Source of the DNA: Eutypella sp. D-1
Taxonomy: Eukaryota > Ascomycota > Sordariomycetes > Xylariales > Diatrypaceae
DNA: 64,000 nucleotides
Direction: 5' to 3'
Assembly: GCA_023313575.1 (NCBI GenBank)
Contig: JAJTTP010000001.1
Coordinates: forward strand, 3,968,001-4,032,000
Position 1 is the first letter of the stretch, and each line of letters opens with the position of its first letter. The translations under genes were made by a program, and so were the position numbers. The notes under the pieces are model-generated. The model saw nothing but the letters and a program-made list of their open reading frames with translations, searched no databases and was not told where the DNA came from. Positions 47,379-59,790 of this stretch are shown piece after piece.

Positions 47379-49188
47379 ATGACCTATCTTGTCTCCCAGG
47401 TTTCTTGGTCGCTAAGAAACGGGAAGATGAATGTGATACTTCAGCAGGGAATAGTAGCCGCCACTGTCGTCATTGGAGTCATCGGCCTACTCTATTACTG
47501 GTTCATCAGCCTTGCGCAAGACCGGGCGGTCCCTGGATTCCCCGTCGCCACCCTCGACGGCATGAGCCCGAGGAAGGCGTGGCTATTGCGTGGCCAGGAT
47601 GTCTTGGCTGAGGGAGTCCGCAGAGTGCGTGTTGCTGCTATACTATTATTCTCTCTCTCTCCCTCCTCTGCTGAAATGCTACTTGCTAACGAGACCAACG
47701 CATGCGCGCGCGCTATTCGTCATGATTAGTATCCTGGAGCGTTCCAAGTCATCACAGGCTCCGGGCCGAAAATTGTCCTGCCTAACCGCTTCGCCGACGA
47801 GCTCCGGAACCACCCGGCGCTGGACCACAACAAAGCCTCGTTCAAGGATTTCCCCACGGGCTACCCGGGGTTCGAGCCCTACGAGCAGGCCTTCCACAAA
47901 GACGATCACATCGCGGAAGTGGTGCGCGTCAAGCTGACACAGTCGCTGGGCCTGATCACAGACGATCTAGTGGACGAGACGCGCAGCGCGCTGCGTGATA
48001 TACTCGGCGAAGATCCGGAGTGGCGGACGTTCAAGATCAAGGATGACATGGCCGACGTCGTCACCCGCCTCTCGTCCCGGGTGTTCATCGGCAAGGACCT
48101 GTGCCGGAACCGGAGGTGGCTCGATATCGCCAAGACGTATGCGATCGACTCTGTGATCACGACCATCACGATGCGCGCCGTCCCCTCCTTCCTGCACCCC
48201 GCGATCTACTGGCTCCTACCGCACGCGCGGCGCGCCCGCCGAGCCGTCAAGGACGCGCGCGCCATCATTAGCCCCGAGGTCGAGCGCCGCAAGGCCGCCA
48301 TCGATAGGGCACTGGCCGCCGGCGAGAAGCCCCCCAAGACGGCCGACACCCTCGGCTGGCTGTACGAGCTCGCGCGGGCCAGGGGCCTCGACCGCAGCGT
48401 CGACTACAGCGCTGCGCAACTCGCACTTTCCATGGCTGCTATCCACACCGCTACCGAGCTGACCTGCATGGTTATGCTCGACATTTGCGAGTACCCGGAC
48501 GTGGCCGACCAGCTCAGGAAGGAGATTGCCGACGTTCTGAGTACGCATGGTTGGTCGAAGACGTCCCTGTACAAGCTCAAGCTTATGGATAGCTTTATGA
48601 TGGAGGGGCAGCGATTACGGCCTGTTTCTAGAGGTATGTGTGGCCTGTGATAGTGTCAGATGATAATCGGGTAGGCGGCAAAATGGCCTAGACTCGCTAA
48701 GCTGACTCTTGCTCAAACAATCTGCAGCATCCATGCATCGCTACGTCGAGCAGGACGTCGAGCTGTCCGACGGCACCATCCTCCCCGAGGGGGCCCGGAT
48801 CCTGGTAGTGGGCCGAGCGCCGGATGACGCGGAGCTGTATCCGGACGCACCCGAGAAGTTCGACGCGGCACGTTTCGCGCGCAAGCGGGCGCAGCCGGGG
48901 CAGGAGAACAGCTGGCAGTTCGTGACCACCACGCCGGCGAACCTGTTCTTCGGTCATGGCCGCCACGCCTGCCCGGGCCGATTCTTCGCTATCAACGAGA
49001 TCAAGATCGCCCTCTGCTTTCTCCTCCTCAACTACGACTGGCGGTTCGTGCCGGGTGAGGACGGCAAGGACGGCGCGAGACCCGCGCCCCACGTCTTCGA
49101 GGGTGGCTCTACTGTCCACCCCGAGGCTAAGATTCAGGCGAGGAGGAGGGAACCCGTCCTGGATGTAGCTTACATAGCTCCTGAGTAG
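47379..49188 (+). CDS. cytochrome P450 monooxygenase
   Basis: Three exons, 47379-47624, 47730-48633, 48728-49188; introns of 105 and 94 nt; 536 aa. An N-terminal membrane anchor (IVAATVVIGVIGLLYYWF) is visible. The substrate-recognition and I-helix area is SMAAIHTATELTCMV. The ExxR motif is E374-G-Q-R377. The heme-binding loop FGHGRHACPGRFF has Cys465. Sequence style (YPGAFQVI, PTGYPGFEP, DGTILPEGARI) resembles fungal secondary-metabolite P450s related to ent-kaurene oxidase. It is the last gene before the AT-rich desert and 29 kb from the terpene cyclase, so a shared pathway is not implied. A second ATG at codon 17 is a possible start. Confidence 0.92.
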
Positions 49189-49329
49189 GTAGGTAGCTAC
49201 ACCATTATACATAAGGAGGCGGGGTGCTTGCCAAACCAGGCAGGAAGGCAACCCCTCTTGCTATTCACCTGGCGACAACAAGGCAAGAGCTATAAACTAA
49301 TGTAAGAGGCGGATTTCCTAACAAGAAGC
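49189..49329. other. short gap between P450 and tRNA-like unit
   Basis: This is the 3' flank of the P450. Base composition is still normal. Confidence 0.4.
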
Positions 49330-49452
49330 CTTAGTGGTGTAGTGGTAACACACAAAGTCAAGCTGGGCCTCATCCCTAATGGGGTGGAACGTGCCATAGG
49401 TATTCGAAAGTCCTTAGTTCGATCCCAAGCTCGGGCATTTCTTTTTTTTTTT
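49330..49452 (+). tRNA. tRNA-like pol III unit (possible intron-containing or decayed tRNA)
   Basis: An A-box-like TGGTGTAGTGG and a B-box-like GTTCGATCC are present. The 5' GCCTTAG and 3' CTCGGGC can pair in six of seven positions as an acceptor stem, and the D-stem GTGT/ACAC is perfect. A T-run from 49442 would stop polymerase III. The A-to-B spacing is large and the anticodon arm cannot be folded convincingly, so isotype is undetermined; it may be a pseudogene or a SINE-like derivative. It sits directly at the start of the repeat block. Confidence 0.3.
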
Positions 49453-51109
49453 TTACCCCTTACTTTAAATGATCCTTTTTATAAAGATTTATACGTAAAA
49501 TAGGTTATAACGTGGCTTAAAAGTTTTTACAATTATTAAAAAAAAACAAAAATCTTAAGATAAAATTATTATAAAAATAAATAATTTAAACGTTTTTATT
49601 TATTTAAATAATTTTTACAACTTTTAATTAATAAATTTAAAGTTTTAATAATACGGCCGAAATATTTAAACGTTTATACGCCTTTTTATTAAAAGTATAT
49701 TTATTTAAAATTTTATAATTTTATCGTTATAAATATAAATAAAATAAAATAAAAAACTTTATACAGTTAAAGGTTAAATTTTAACGTTAATATTATTTTA
49801 AAATTATTAAAATTATTATATAATAATATTAAGTTATAATAATAATATTATTATTTTATTAAAAGACCGCGGTATTTTTTTAAAAGTATTAAATTTTATT
49901 TTAAATCGATATATTAATATCGTTAACTTATTTAACGTATTTAATTTTAATAATAATAAAAGAATAATAAATATTTAAAAATATTTAAATTAAAATAATA
50001 AACCGTATAATAATTAACGTAATAAATACTTTATAATAGTCATTAACTTTTTTTACGTAACGATATAAATATTAATAACGTTAATAAGTTATTAATAAAA
50101 GTTAATTATTATAAAATTAATAAATATAAAAAGATCGTAAGTATTAAAAGATTATAATAAATATAACTTTTTCCTTATATTTTATTTAATTATTAATTTT
50201 ATTAAATATATTAAAATTAAAACGTTTTATTAAAAAACGTAAAGTTAAAATTTTACGGGTCGGATATTTTCGGGTAATCGTAAAAATAATGCCGCGGTTT
50301 AAATTTTAAATACTTTACAGGTATTTTTTTATATAAAGAAAATCCGGCGGGATTATTATTTTATTATTTACGGTAATTCATATTTTTTTAATAAATATTT
50401 TTAAATATCCCGTATCGTAATTTAACCTATTTATTTATTATAACGTTTATAAAAACGTTTTATTTATAAATAATTAACAAAACGTTTAAATATTTTATAA
50501 TTTAATAATTTTATAAGTGTATTTATAAAGTTATTTATATTAATAACGTATTTTATTTAAATTTTATTATCGTATATTTTTTATTTATTTTTTTATTTTA
50601 ATATTATTTTTAATTAAAATAATTAAATTATTTAATATAACATTTAATTTTTTTAAAAAGTTATAAATATTAACGTAATAAAAGCTTTAATTATAAAAAA
50701 TACATAACTTATAATAAATTTCGAAATGTTTTAATCGTTTATAAAATTTAAATTTACCGTTTTATAAAACTTTAATTTATTAAATCTGGTATAAAAATAT
50801 TAAATCTTTTTTATTTTTTTATAACGTATATTTAAATTAATAATAACGTTTAAATATTGTTTTAACCGTTTTAAATGCTTTTTATAAATTAATAACAATG
50901 ATATAAGCCTTTAAAAAGGGCCGTTACTTAGTTAAATAAATAAAGTAAATAAGGTGGATAAGTGGGGCCTGTAAGGCCTACTCTTTTAAGCCCACCTATT
51001 TTTAAATCCGAAGGATTTAAAAATAAGTGGGATTTTTTTTAATTTATTATCTTTTTTATTACTACTTTATAAACCTTTATAATAACGCTTTTAAACAGGT
51101 TATTTATAT
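49441..51109. repeat. AT-rich RIP-mutated sequence, unidentified repeat remnant
   Basis: Composition drops abruptly after 49440 to mostly A and T. TpA is abundant, CpA and TpG are rare and remaining C or G are largely in CpG, the signature of repeat-induced point mutation. No domain could be read in this part. A strong hairpin lies at 50991-51031. Confidence 0.7.
50991..51031. repeat. 41-bp hairpin in AT-rich block
   Basis: CCCACCTATTTTTAAATCC faces its near-perfect complement across a GAA loop, ending GTGGG. A second inverted pair (GGGGCCTGTAAGGCCTAC) lies just upstream at about 50964-50981. It may be the terminal structure of a decayed DNA transposon. Confidence 0.6.
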
Positions 51110-51352
51110 TGTTATAACCTGGCTAGGTCATTAGGCTTAAATAGGATTAGCACAAACAATCCCTGACCATGGCACTGGAAGGAACAGCCACAATAAAATA
51201 AGCCATATTTAGGTCACGTAATAAGGAGGATAACCAGGATAACTAGCTATCTTAATAATCTAGGATAACTAGGATAACCAGTTATCTTAACGATTTAATA
51301 TTTAATATCATATTCCGGTATCAGGAATAAAGGATATAAATAATATATAATT
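51110..51352 (+). mobile_element. partial LTR (U3 side), chromovirus family
   Basis: It begins TGTTATAACCTGGC and matches the first ~240 bp of the complete LTRs at 51353 and 52711. It stops where the next LTR begins, so it is truncated. It is only lightly RIP-mutated. Confidence 0.75.
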
Positions 51353-51780
51353 TGTTATGACCTGGCTAGGTCATTGGGCCTAAATAGGATTGGCATAAAC
51401 AATCCCTGACCATGGCATTAGAAGGGACATATACGATAAAATAAGCCATATTTGGGTCACGTGATAAAAAGGATAACCTAAATAGCTTAACTATCTTAAT
51501 AATCCTAAATAGCCTGGATAACTTAATTATTTTAACGATTTAACATTTAATATTATATTTTAATATTAAAAATAAAAAATATAAATAGTATATAGCTATA
51601 TTTATTACTTTTTTTTTAAATAATTTTTAAGCTTATTAGTTTATAATATAACTTAATTATTTAAAACACTTTTTTTTTTGCTATTACCAAACGTAATTAT
51701 TTATTATTTAAAACCTTAACATTTTTACTAATATAAACCTTTTAATTAAATTAATAATTAAGGATAAATTAACCGTTATA
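51353..51780 (+). mobile_element. LTR of Ty3/gypsy chromovirus (428 bp)
   Basis: Begins TGTTATGACCTGGCTAGG and ends at a mutated terminus (TTATA in place of TCACA). It is more heavily C-to-T/G-to-A changed than the copy at 52711. Confidence 0.75.
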
Positions 51781-52710
51781 TATTATAAGCTTTTATTTAA
51801 TAATATTATTAACTTTAAATAATATTTAATAAAATATCTTTTTTAAACTAAAAACTTTAACAAATTATTAAATTATTACTTAAATAAATCGAACGAATTA
51901 AATAAACGGTAATTATAACCGTAACCTAAAAGATTATACCCGTTAAATTTAAACCTAAAAAACCTGGACCTTATAATGGTATTACCCCCGTATAACCTTT
52001 TTTTATTACAGCCGCGGCTTACCTGTATTAATAGCGCCATATGTTAACCGAAAAAACCGATAAAATTCTCGATATTGCTTTATGCTTTACCGGAGGGATA
52101 ATTTAATAATTTAAACCCACTTTAAATGCCTTTGTAAAAATAAAAAATAAAAAAAATTATAAAAACTAAACGTTTTTTCGAAAAATATAAAAACTTTGTA
52201 AAAAAAATAAAAGCTAATTACAGAAACCCGGATAAAACCCGAGCCGTTATATAATAATTTCTGAACTTTAAATAAAAAAAAGCAGCTTATATTTACGCCG
52301 TATAATTTAAATAGCTCGTAATAAAAACTGATTAAAAGGATAATAAATCTTTTATCGACATGTTTTATTAAAAACTTAAAAATACGGTTAAAAATAAAAT
52401 TATTTTATACGATAAACCAGGTACTATTAACAAATTTACTACCTTAATAATTAAAATTAATAATAAATAATTTAAATAATATTAAGAAAAAAAGGGACAT
52501 TATGTACTTAAAGGATTTAAAAAATACCAAAATAATAAAAATTAAAATTAAAAACTTACCGATATATTTTACGGGACGGCATTAAGACTTATATCACTTA
52601 ATATAATATAAAAAGATAAACGGCAAATTAAATGCTATAATTATAATAAAATAAAATACTTTAAAAAAGAATGTAAAAGATTTAAACAAAATAAAAATTA
52701 AAAACCTATA
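51781..52710 (+). pseudogene. retrotransposon gag remnant (RIP-degraded)
   Basis: An internal segment following the LTR. Near its end (about 52630-52690) a degraded zinc knuckle is readable: CYNYNKIKYFKKEC, consistent with a CCHC box in which Cys, Gly and His codons were altered by RIP. Many stops are present; it cannot encode protein. It is cut by the next LTR. Confidence 0.65.
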
Positions 52711-53138
52711 TGTTATGACCTGGCTAGGTCATTGGGCCCAAATAGGATTGGCACAAACAATCCCTAACCATGGCACTGGAAGGGACATATACGATAAGAT
52801 AAGCCATACTTGGGTCACGTGATAAAAAGGATAACCTGGATAGCCCAGCTATCCCAGTAATCCTAAATAGCCTGGATAACTTAGCTATCCTAACGATTTA
52901 ATATTTAACATTATATTCTAATATCAGGAATAAAAGATATAAATAATATATAATTACATTTATTACCTTTCTCCTAAATAATTTTTAAACTTATTAATTT
53001 ATAATATAACTTAATTATTTAAAGCACTTTTTTTATTATTATTATTAAACGTAATTACTTATTACTTAAAACCTTAATACTTTTGCTAACATAAACCCCT
53101 CGATTGGACTAATAGTTAGGAATAAACCAGCCGTCACA
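52711..53138 (+). mobile_element. LTR of Ty3/gypsy chromovirus (428 bp), left LTR of copy 1
   Basis: Starts TGTTATGACCTGGCTAGG and ends CAGCCGTCACA (TG...CA). The U3 part up to about 52910 is nearly free of RIP changes, the remainder more altered. A TGACCT/AGGTCA inverted pair lies at its start, and a CACGTG is present inside. Confidence 0.8.
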
Positions 53139-56100
53139 TTATACCCGAAAAAAAATAACCTCCTGCCGGTAGGAAAACGCTCGGAATAATCCGCCGCATA
53201 TATTCGGATAATAATATTTATTAATAAAAATTATAAAAAGTTAAACGATTAGCTTAAACCGTAATAACACGATAACGTTAATAATAATAAAATAAATACT
53301 TTAATAATAATAAAGAAAAAGCTTTTATAAAAACTTATTTCGTAAAAAAGGAAAAAATAAAATAATTAATTAACTGGTTTAAGGAACGATAAAATTATAA
53401 ATTATAAAAGATATACGGCATTTACGTTAAATAATTTTAACGACGCCTTAAAAAATAACGATTTAAAATTTATTTATAATAATTTCGTAATTAAAATAAA
53501 TTTATTAATTAAAAGATTTAAACTCGGACGTTATATTTTTTAAAACACCCCGTTAATTGCCGAAAATACGAATATTATTAACATAAAAAATAAAAAATCG
53601 GTATTATTAACCGAATTAAATAAATGGTTAAAAAAAAATTCGATTTTTTATAATAAAAAAAAAACGAAACCGATTAACGATAATATAAAAAAATTACACG
53701 TTATATTAATTACGTACCGTATAATTAAAAGTAATTAAAAAAGATATTCTGCCCCGGAGGATATTAAGTATGTTATTATAACGAATATATATATTAAACG
53801 TTAAAAGCTATAAAGATCCGGAACGAAATCGAATAATAAAAATATAAAATCTGATATTAAAAAAATAAATTATTAAGCGTTAACTTATACGTTTATAAAG
53901 ATTTATTAAAAAGGATAACCTTTAATAAAATTAGCTTTAAATATTTTTACGAAAATTTAATAATAAAAAAATAACCGTATATATAAAAGGAATTTAATAA
54001 AGAAAAATTTTACGATAACCCGCGTAACGTTATATAAATTTATAATAAAAATTTAAAAAGTTAAAACCGTTTATATTAAGGCCATAAAGCGGTATTATAA
54101 GGTTTAAAAACGTAATATAATATTTACGAACCATTTTAAAAGCCTAAAAACGATACGGATATATTATAATACGAATAAAAGTTAAAAATAATTAGTATAT
54201 TATTATAATAAATAACGAAACCGATAATAATTATATAACTTTAAAATTATATAATAAATTATAATTATTATAAAAGGAAAAATAATATTTTTATAACATA
54301 ATAAAAGCCGAAAGTTATACTTTTAAATACAACGAAAAAAAAGTATTACGGGAGATCGATTAATTTAATATATATATCGAAAAATAAAAATAAAACGTTA
54401 TTTTTAATATTATGCTTTTAAGAAAATATAATATAATCTTTAAGCAATTATGGCTGTATTAATATAATTTATCGATTAATTAAAAAATTGGCTAAATAAT
54501 ATTTCCTTATTTTTTAAAAACCGACGATAACTTAAAAAAAAGATCTTAATATTTAACGGATAATAAATACGGATATAAGGATATAATAAAAACCTTACTT
54601 AAAGGAATATAACAAATTAAAAAAAAAGGATACGAAAAAAAGATTAAATAAATTATTATATTTATCCGATAACGATTCCGTTTTTTTAATAATATCTTAA
54701 AAAAAGAAAATACGACGATATTATAAATGCGTAACGTATTATTATAATATTATTAATACGATAAAATGTTTTACGAAAAATTTAAAAAAAGATTATTAAA
54801 CCGTAATAAATAAGATTATAAGATTATCTTTATAAAAAGAAAAATATTACGATTTTATAAAATTTATAACCTTAACGAAATCGAATTTAAAAAATTATAA
54901 AAATACTTTAAAAATAAATTAATAAAAAGATATATTTAACGATTAAAATTATTAACAGGATATTTTATTATGTTTATACTTAAAAAAAACAGCAAATTAT
55001 AATTAATAATCGATTATCGATAATTAAACGAAATTACCGTTAAAAACCGAATACCGTTATTATTTATTACTAAAATAAAGGACCGTTTATACGGAGCTAA
55101 ATAGTTTACCATTTTAAACCTTAAGGACGGATATTATTATATTAAAATTAAACCCGGAAACGAATAAAAAATAGTTTTTAAAATAAAATACGGCTTATTT
55201 AAGTATTTAATTATGTTTTTCGGGTTAATTAACGTATTAATATTATTTTAACATATAATTAATTACGTATTACGAAAATATTTTAATATTTTCGTTATCT
55301 GTTATTTTAACGATATTTTTATTTATTTAAAATTAAAAAAATAACATAAGAAATATATATATAAAGTATTATAAATATTATAAAACGTTAATTTATTAAT
55401 GGAACCCGAAAAAAGTGTATTTTATATATAAGAAATGGAATTCTTCGGATATATTATTACCCCTGAACATATTAAAATGGACTTTAAAAAAATCGTAATT
55501 ATTAAGGATTAAAAAATGCTTATTAATATAAAAAAAATATAGGCTTTTCTCGGTTTAGCAAATTATTATCGGAAGTTTATACGACGATTTAAACATATTA
55601 TAATACCTTTTACAGAATTAATAAAAAAAAATAAACGGTTTATATGGATTAATAAAATAAATAAGTTTTTTAAAAAACTAAAAAACGTTATTATTAACGA
55701 ACCAGTACTTATTATATACGATTTTAAAAAACCCGTTAAATTAAAAACCGACGTTTTAAATTACGTTTTCGGAGCATATATTAAATAATAAAATAAAGAA
55801 AAAAAATTATACCTTATCGTATTTTATTTTTATAAACTTATTAAAACCGAATTTAATTATTTAATTTACGATAAAGAATTTTTTATTATCGTTAACGTAT
55901 TTAAAAAATTTAAATATTACTTTATAAAAAATATGCATTAAGTTAAAGTTTATACTAATTATAAAAATATTATATACTTTTTTATTATTTAAACCTTTAA
56001 CGGAAAATAATTACGATACGCCGAATATTTTACAGAATTCGATTATATTATTATTTATAAAAAAGGATTAAAAAACGGACGAGCAAATGTTATTAATAAA

Positions 56101-58224
56101 TAACCTATTATGGAAAAAAAATACATATTAATTAAATATGCGGTATTCCGATAAACGTTAAAAAAATATTTAAAATAACGATAAATTACTATTATTAAGA
56201 TTATTTAAGATAACTTATATAAATAAATCGAATAATATAATAACGAATTATTAATAAAGAAATAAATAAAAAAATTATAAATATTATAAAAATTATAGGA
56301 ACAGTTAATATAAAAAATTTACGAATATTTTTTATACGGATATTTAAAAGATTATAAATTTTTTAAACGATTATAATAAACCTATATATTTAATAAAATA
56401 AAATTAATAATATAATAAATACGACGACGATATAATATATATGGAAAAATTAAAATAAAACGATATAAACCTTACGGAGAATTATAACTATTACCAGTTA
56501 ATAAACGATTATAAAAATCTATTATATTCGACTTTATTATTAAATTACCGATATTAAAAGATTTAATAATACGTAACGGTTATAATAATATATTCGTAAT
56601 CGTTAACCGATTTATAAAGTTTTTTTATTTTATTTTATATAACGAAAATACCGACGTAAAATAAATGGCATACATTTTTTTACGATATATTATAATAATA
56701 TACGGCTTTATATTCGAAATTATTTTTAATAAAGGAACGATATTCGTATCGAAATTTTAGTAAAGTTTTATAATAAGATTAGGATTAAACTTTAAATTTA
56801 CGACAGCTTTTAAACCTTAGGTAAACGGATAAACAGAATAAATTAATTAAATATTAAAAACTTATTTTCGATAATATATTAATTATAAGCAAAATAATTA
56901 AATTAAATAGTTATTTATTACATAATTAGCTTATAATATAATTTATTATAAAAGTATACGAATAATATTTATTAACGTTAATTTCGGATTTATTTTAAAT
57001 GTTTATCGAAACGTTTATAAAAAAGGACCGGATAATATTAAAGCTATGTTAATATCGGAACGATTTAAATAATTATATAAAAAAATAAAGGAAAAACTCG
57101 AACTTATATATTAATAAATAAGCAGATATTATAATTAAAAAAGGTTAAAAGGATTAATTTTTTCGGAAGGAAATATGGTTTATTTAATTATAAAAAATAT
57201 TACGATAAAACGATTTAGTAAAAAATTTAATTATAAATATATCGGATTATATTTAATTATTAAAAAAATATCAGAAAATAATTACGAATTAGATTTATTA
57301 TTAAAAGTTAAAATTTATTTAATTTTTTATATTTCCTTATTTAAGGACGTAACGAATATAAACGTTATAAAAACAAGATAAAACGATATCGAAATAAAAA
57401 TAAACAAATACGAAATAAAAAAAATTTTAAATATACGAATAAAAAATGGATAAATAAAATATAAAGTTAAATAAAAGGGATATAATAACTTTAAAAACAT
57501 ATAAAAACCTATTAATTATTTAATAAACGTTTAACGCTTTTTAAAAATTTTTTATTAACGCTAACGGAAGCGTTAATAAAAATAATATCTTAATTAAGAT
57601 TGCCCGATATATTTATTTTAAATTAATTAAATTTTAAAATAACCTTAAAATTTATTAACGTTTTAATAAACCCTGTAAAATGCGTATTTTCCGCCCGACG
57701 TTTTTTTTTATTTAATTTTTTTAACTTTTTTAAATTATCGATATTATAAGATACCGTTTTTATTATTTTTTTATATTATATTTCTTTCTGTTTTTAAATA
57801 CGTCGAGTATACGTTTTTACACGTTTTTTAACCTTTATAACTTTTTTAAGTTCCGCCTTTAATTTATAATGTTAAAAAAATACCTTAAAAAGTTATTCGG
57901 TAATAAAATTAAAAACGTTATACCGAGGTTAATTTTTTTAAATATAAAAAAAGTAACGAAAAAAGTCCGATTCCGAAACCTTATACTTAAAGTAACGACG
58001 TTTATAATAAGAATCAGGAGCCATGTTAAAAAAATTAACGGATAATACGGCAGCTAAAAAAGAATCGTGTTACGTTATTTTTGTAAAAGGTTTAATACGT
58101 TTAAATATACGACTAAATATAATAAAAAAAGGAAATAAAGAGAAAAAAAAAGGAAAAACTTATTAAAGGATATAAAAAAAACGGAATAAGTTTTAAGGAT
58201 AAAACCTTAAAAAAGGAGAGATCG
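53139..58224 (+). mobile_element. internal region of Ty3/gypsy chromovirus copy 1 (degraded gag-pol)
   Basis: Readable in translation despite many stops. Reverse transcriptase lies about 54960-55480 (FTILNLKDGYYYIKI; the YxDD box reads YFNDI) and RNase H about 55690-56030 (VYTNYKN). The integrase core is about 56515-56900 (TAFKP...NG.TE.IN) and the integrase C-terminal module 57175-57381 (YKYIGLYLIIKKIS). A chromodomain is about 57480-57560 (KYKVK-KGYNN...KPINYL). The domain order RT-RH-IN-chromodomain defines a chromovirus. The first ~800 bp after the LTR is not recognised. Nothing here is functional. Confidence 0.82.
58209..58221 (+). other. polypurine tract of chromovirus copy 1
   Basis: AAAAAAGGAGAGA lies three bases upstream of the right LTR, where the plus-strand primer is expected. 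The inverted copy has the corresponding T-rich tract just beyond 59790. Confidence 0.6.
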
Positions 58225-58653
58225 TGTTATAACCGGTCGGGCCATTAGGTTTAATAAGGTTAATATAATAAAAAAAATCCTTAATTTAAGTTTTAAAAAA
58301 AGAAATAGCCATATTAAAATAAGCCATATGCGTTATATAACCAGGAAGGATCGGTTGGATCGGTAATAATTTTAATAACGTTAAATCGTTATATTCGGAT
58401 GCGATTTTAACGATTTAATAATAATTATATATTTTAATATTAAGAATAAAGGATATAAATAATATATAGCTACGTTTATTACCTTTTTTTTAAATAATTT
58501 TTAAGCTTATTAGCTTATAATATAACTTAGTTATTTAAAGCACTTTTTTTTTATTATTACTAAACGTAATTACTTATTACTTAAAACCCTAGCACTCCTG
58601 TTAACATAAACCCCTCGACTGGACTAATAGTTAGGAATAGACCAGCCGTCACA
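58225..58653 (+). mobile_element. right LTR of chromovirus copy 1 (429 bp)
   Basis: Starts TGTTATAACC and ends CAGCCGTCACA. Its 5' half is much more RIP-changed than in the 52711 copy, while its last ~60 bp is well preserved. I could not see a clear target-site duplication with the left side. Confidence 0.78.
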
Positions 58654-59352
58654 TAATATTTATTATATACGATTTTAAAAAACTTATTAAATTAAAAACC
58701 GACGCTTCAGATTATGTTTTCGGAGTATAAATTAAATAACGAAATAAAAAGAAAATTACATTTTATTATATTTTATTTTTATAAATTTATTAAAACCGAA
58801 TTTAATTATTTAATTTACGATAAAGAATTTTTTATTATCGTTACCGTATTTAAGGAATTTAAATATTATTTTATAAAAAATATATATTAAATTAAAGTTT
58901 ATAACGATTATAAGAATATTATATATTTTTTTACCATTTAAACCTTTAATAAAAAATAATTACGATATATTAAGTATTTTATAAAATTCGATTAAAGAAC
59001 GGATAAGCAAATATTATTAATAAGTAACCTGTTATGGAAAAAAAGTATATATTAATTAAATACGTAATATTTTAATAAACGTTAAAAAAATATTTAAAAT
59101 AATTTATATAAATAAATCGAATAATATAATAATAAATTATTTATAAAAAAATAAATAAAAAAGTTATAAATATTACGAAAATTATAAAAATAATTAATAT
59201 AAAAAATTTACGAATATCCTTTATACGGATATTTAAAAGATTATAAAATAAAATTAGTAATATAATAAATATAACGACGATATAATATATACGGAAAAGT
59301 TAAAATAGAATAATATAAATTTTACGGAAAATTATAATTATTATTAATAAAT
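58654..59352 (+). mobile_element. RNase H/integrase fragment of a further chromovirus copy
   Basis: The sequence resumes abruptly after the LTR at RNase H (matches about 55700 onward) and continues, with a few short deletions, to a position corresponding to about 56500. There it is cut by the inverted LTR at 59353. This is best read as an older copy into which the flanking elements inserted. Confidence 0.65.
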
Positions 59353-59790
59353 TATAACGGCTGGTTTATTCCTAACTATTAATCCAGTTAAGGGGTTTAT
59401 ATTAGTAAAAATGCTGGGGTTTTAAGCAATAAATAATCACGTTTAGTAATAATAAAAAGAAAAATACTTTAAATAACTAAGTTATATTATAAGCTAATAA
59501 ATTTAAAAACTATTTAAAAAAAAGGTAATAAGCGTAGCTATATATTATTTATATCTTTTATTCCTAATACTGGAATATATGGTTACTGTTAAATCGTTAA
59601 GATAATTGGTTATTTTAATTATTTTAAATTATTAAAATAATTAATTATCCTGGCTATCCTTTTTATTACGTGATTCGAACGTAGCTATCTTATTATAATT
59701 AGGTTTTTTTAAAAGCTTCGTTTTTTCGAATAAGATCGTGATTTATTATTAGCCTTATTTAGCTTTTTATAACCTAATTAAGTTATAACA
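59353..59790 (-). mobile_element. LTR of inverted chromovirus copy 2
   Basis: The reverse complement begins TGTTATAACTT at 59790 and ends at a mutated terminus at 59353. About 438 bp, aligned with the LTR at 58225-58653 in opposite orientation. Confidence 0.75.

Noticed and set aside
16943..49188. One biosynthetic cluster joining terpene cyclase and P450
   Set aside because: They are 29 kb apart with several housekeeping genes (APN1, BUB1, U2AF65, OGG1) between them.
57175..57381. Free-standing 68-aa protein gene
   Set aside because: It is the integrase C-terminal module of the degraded chromovirus that happens to lack stops.
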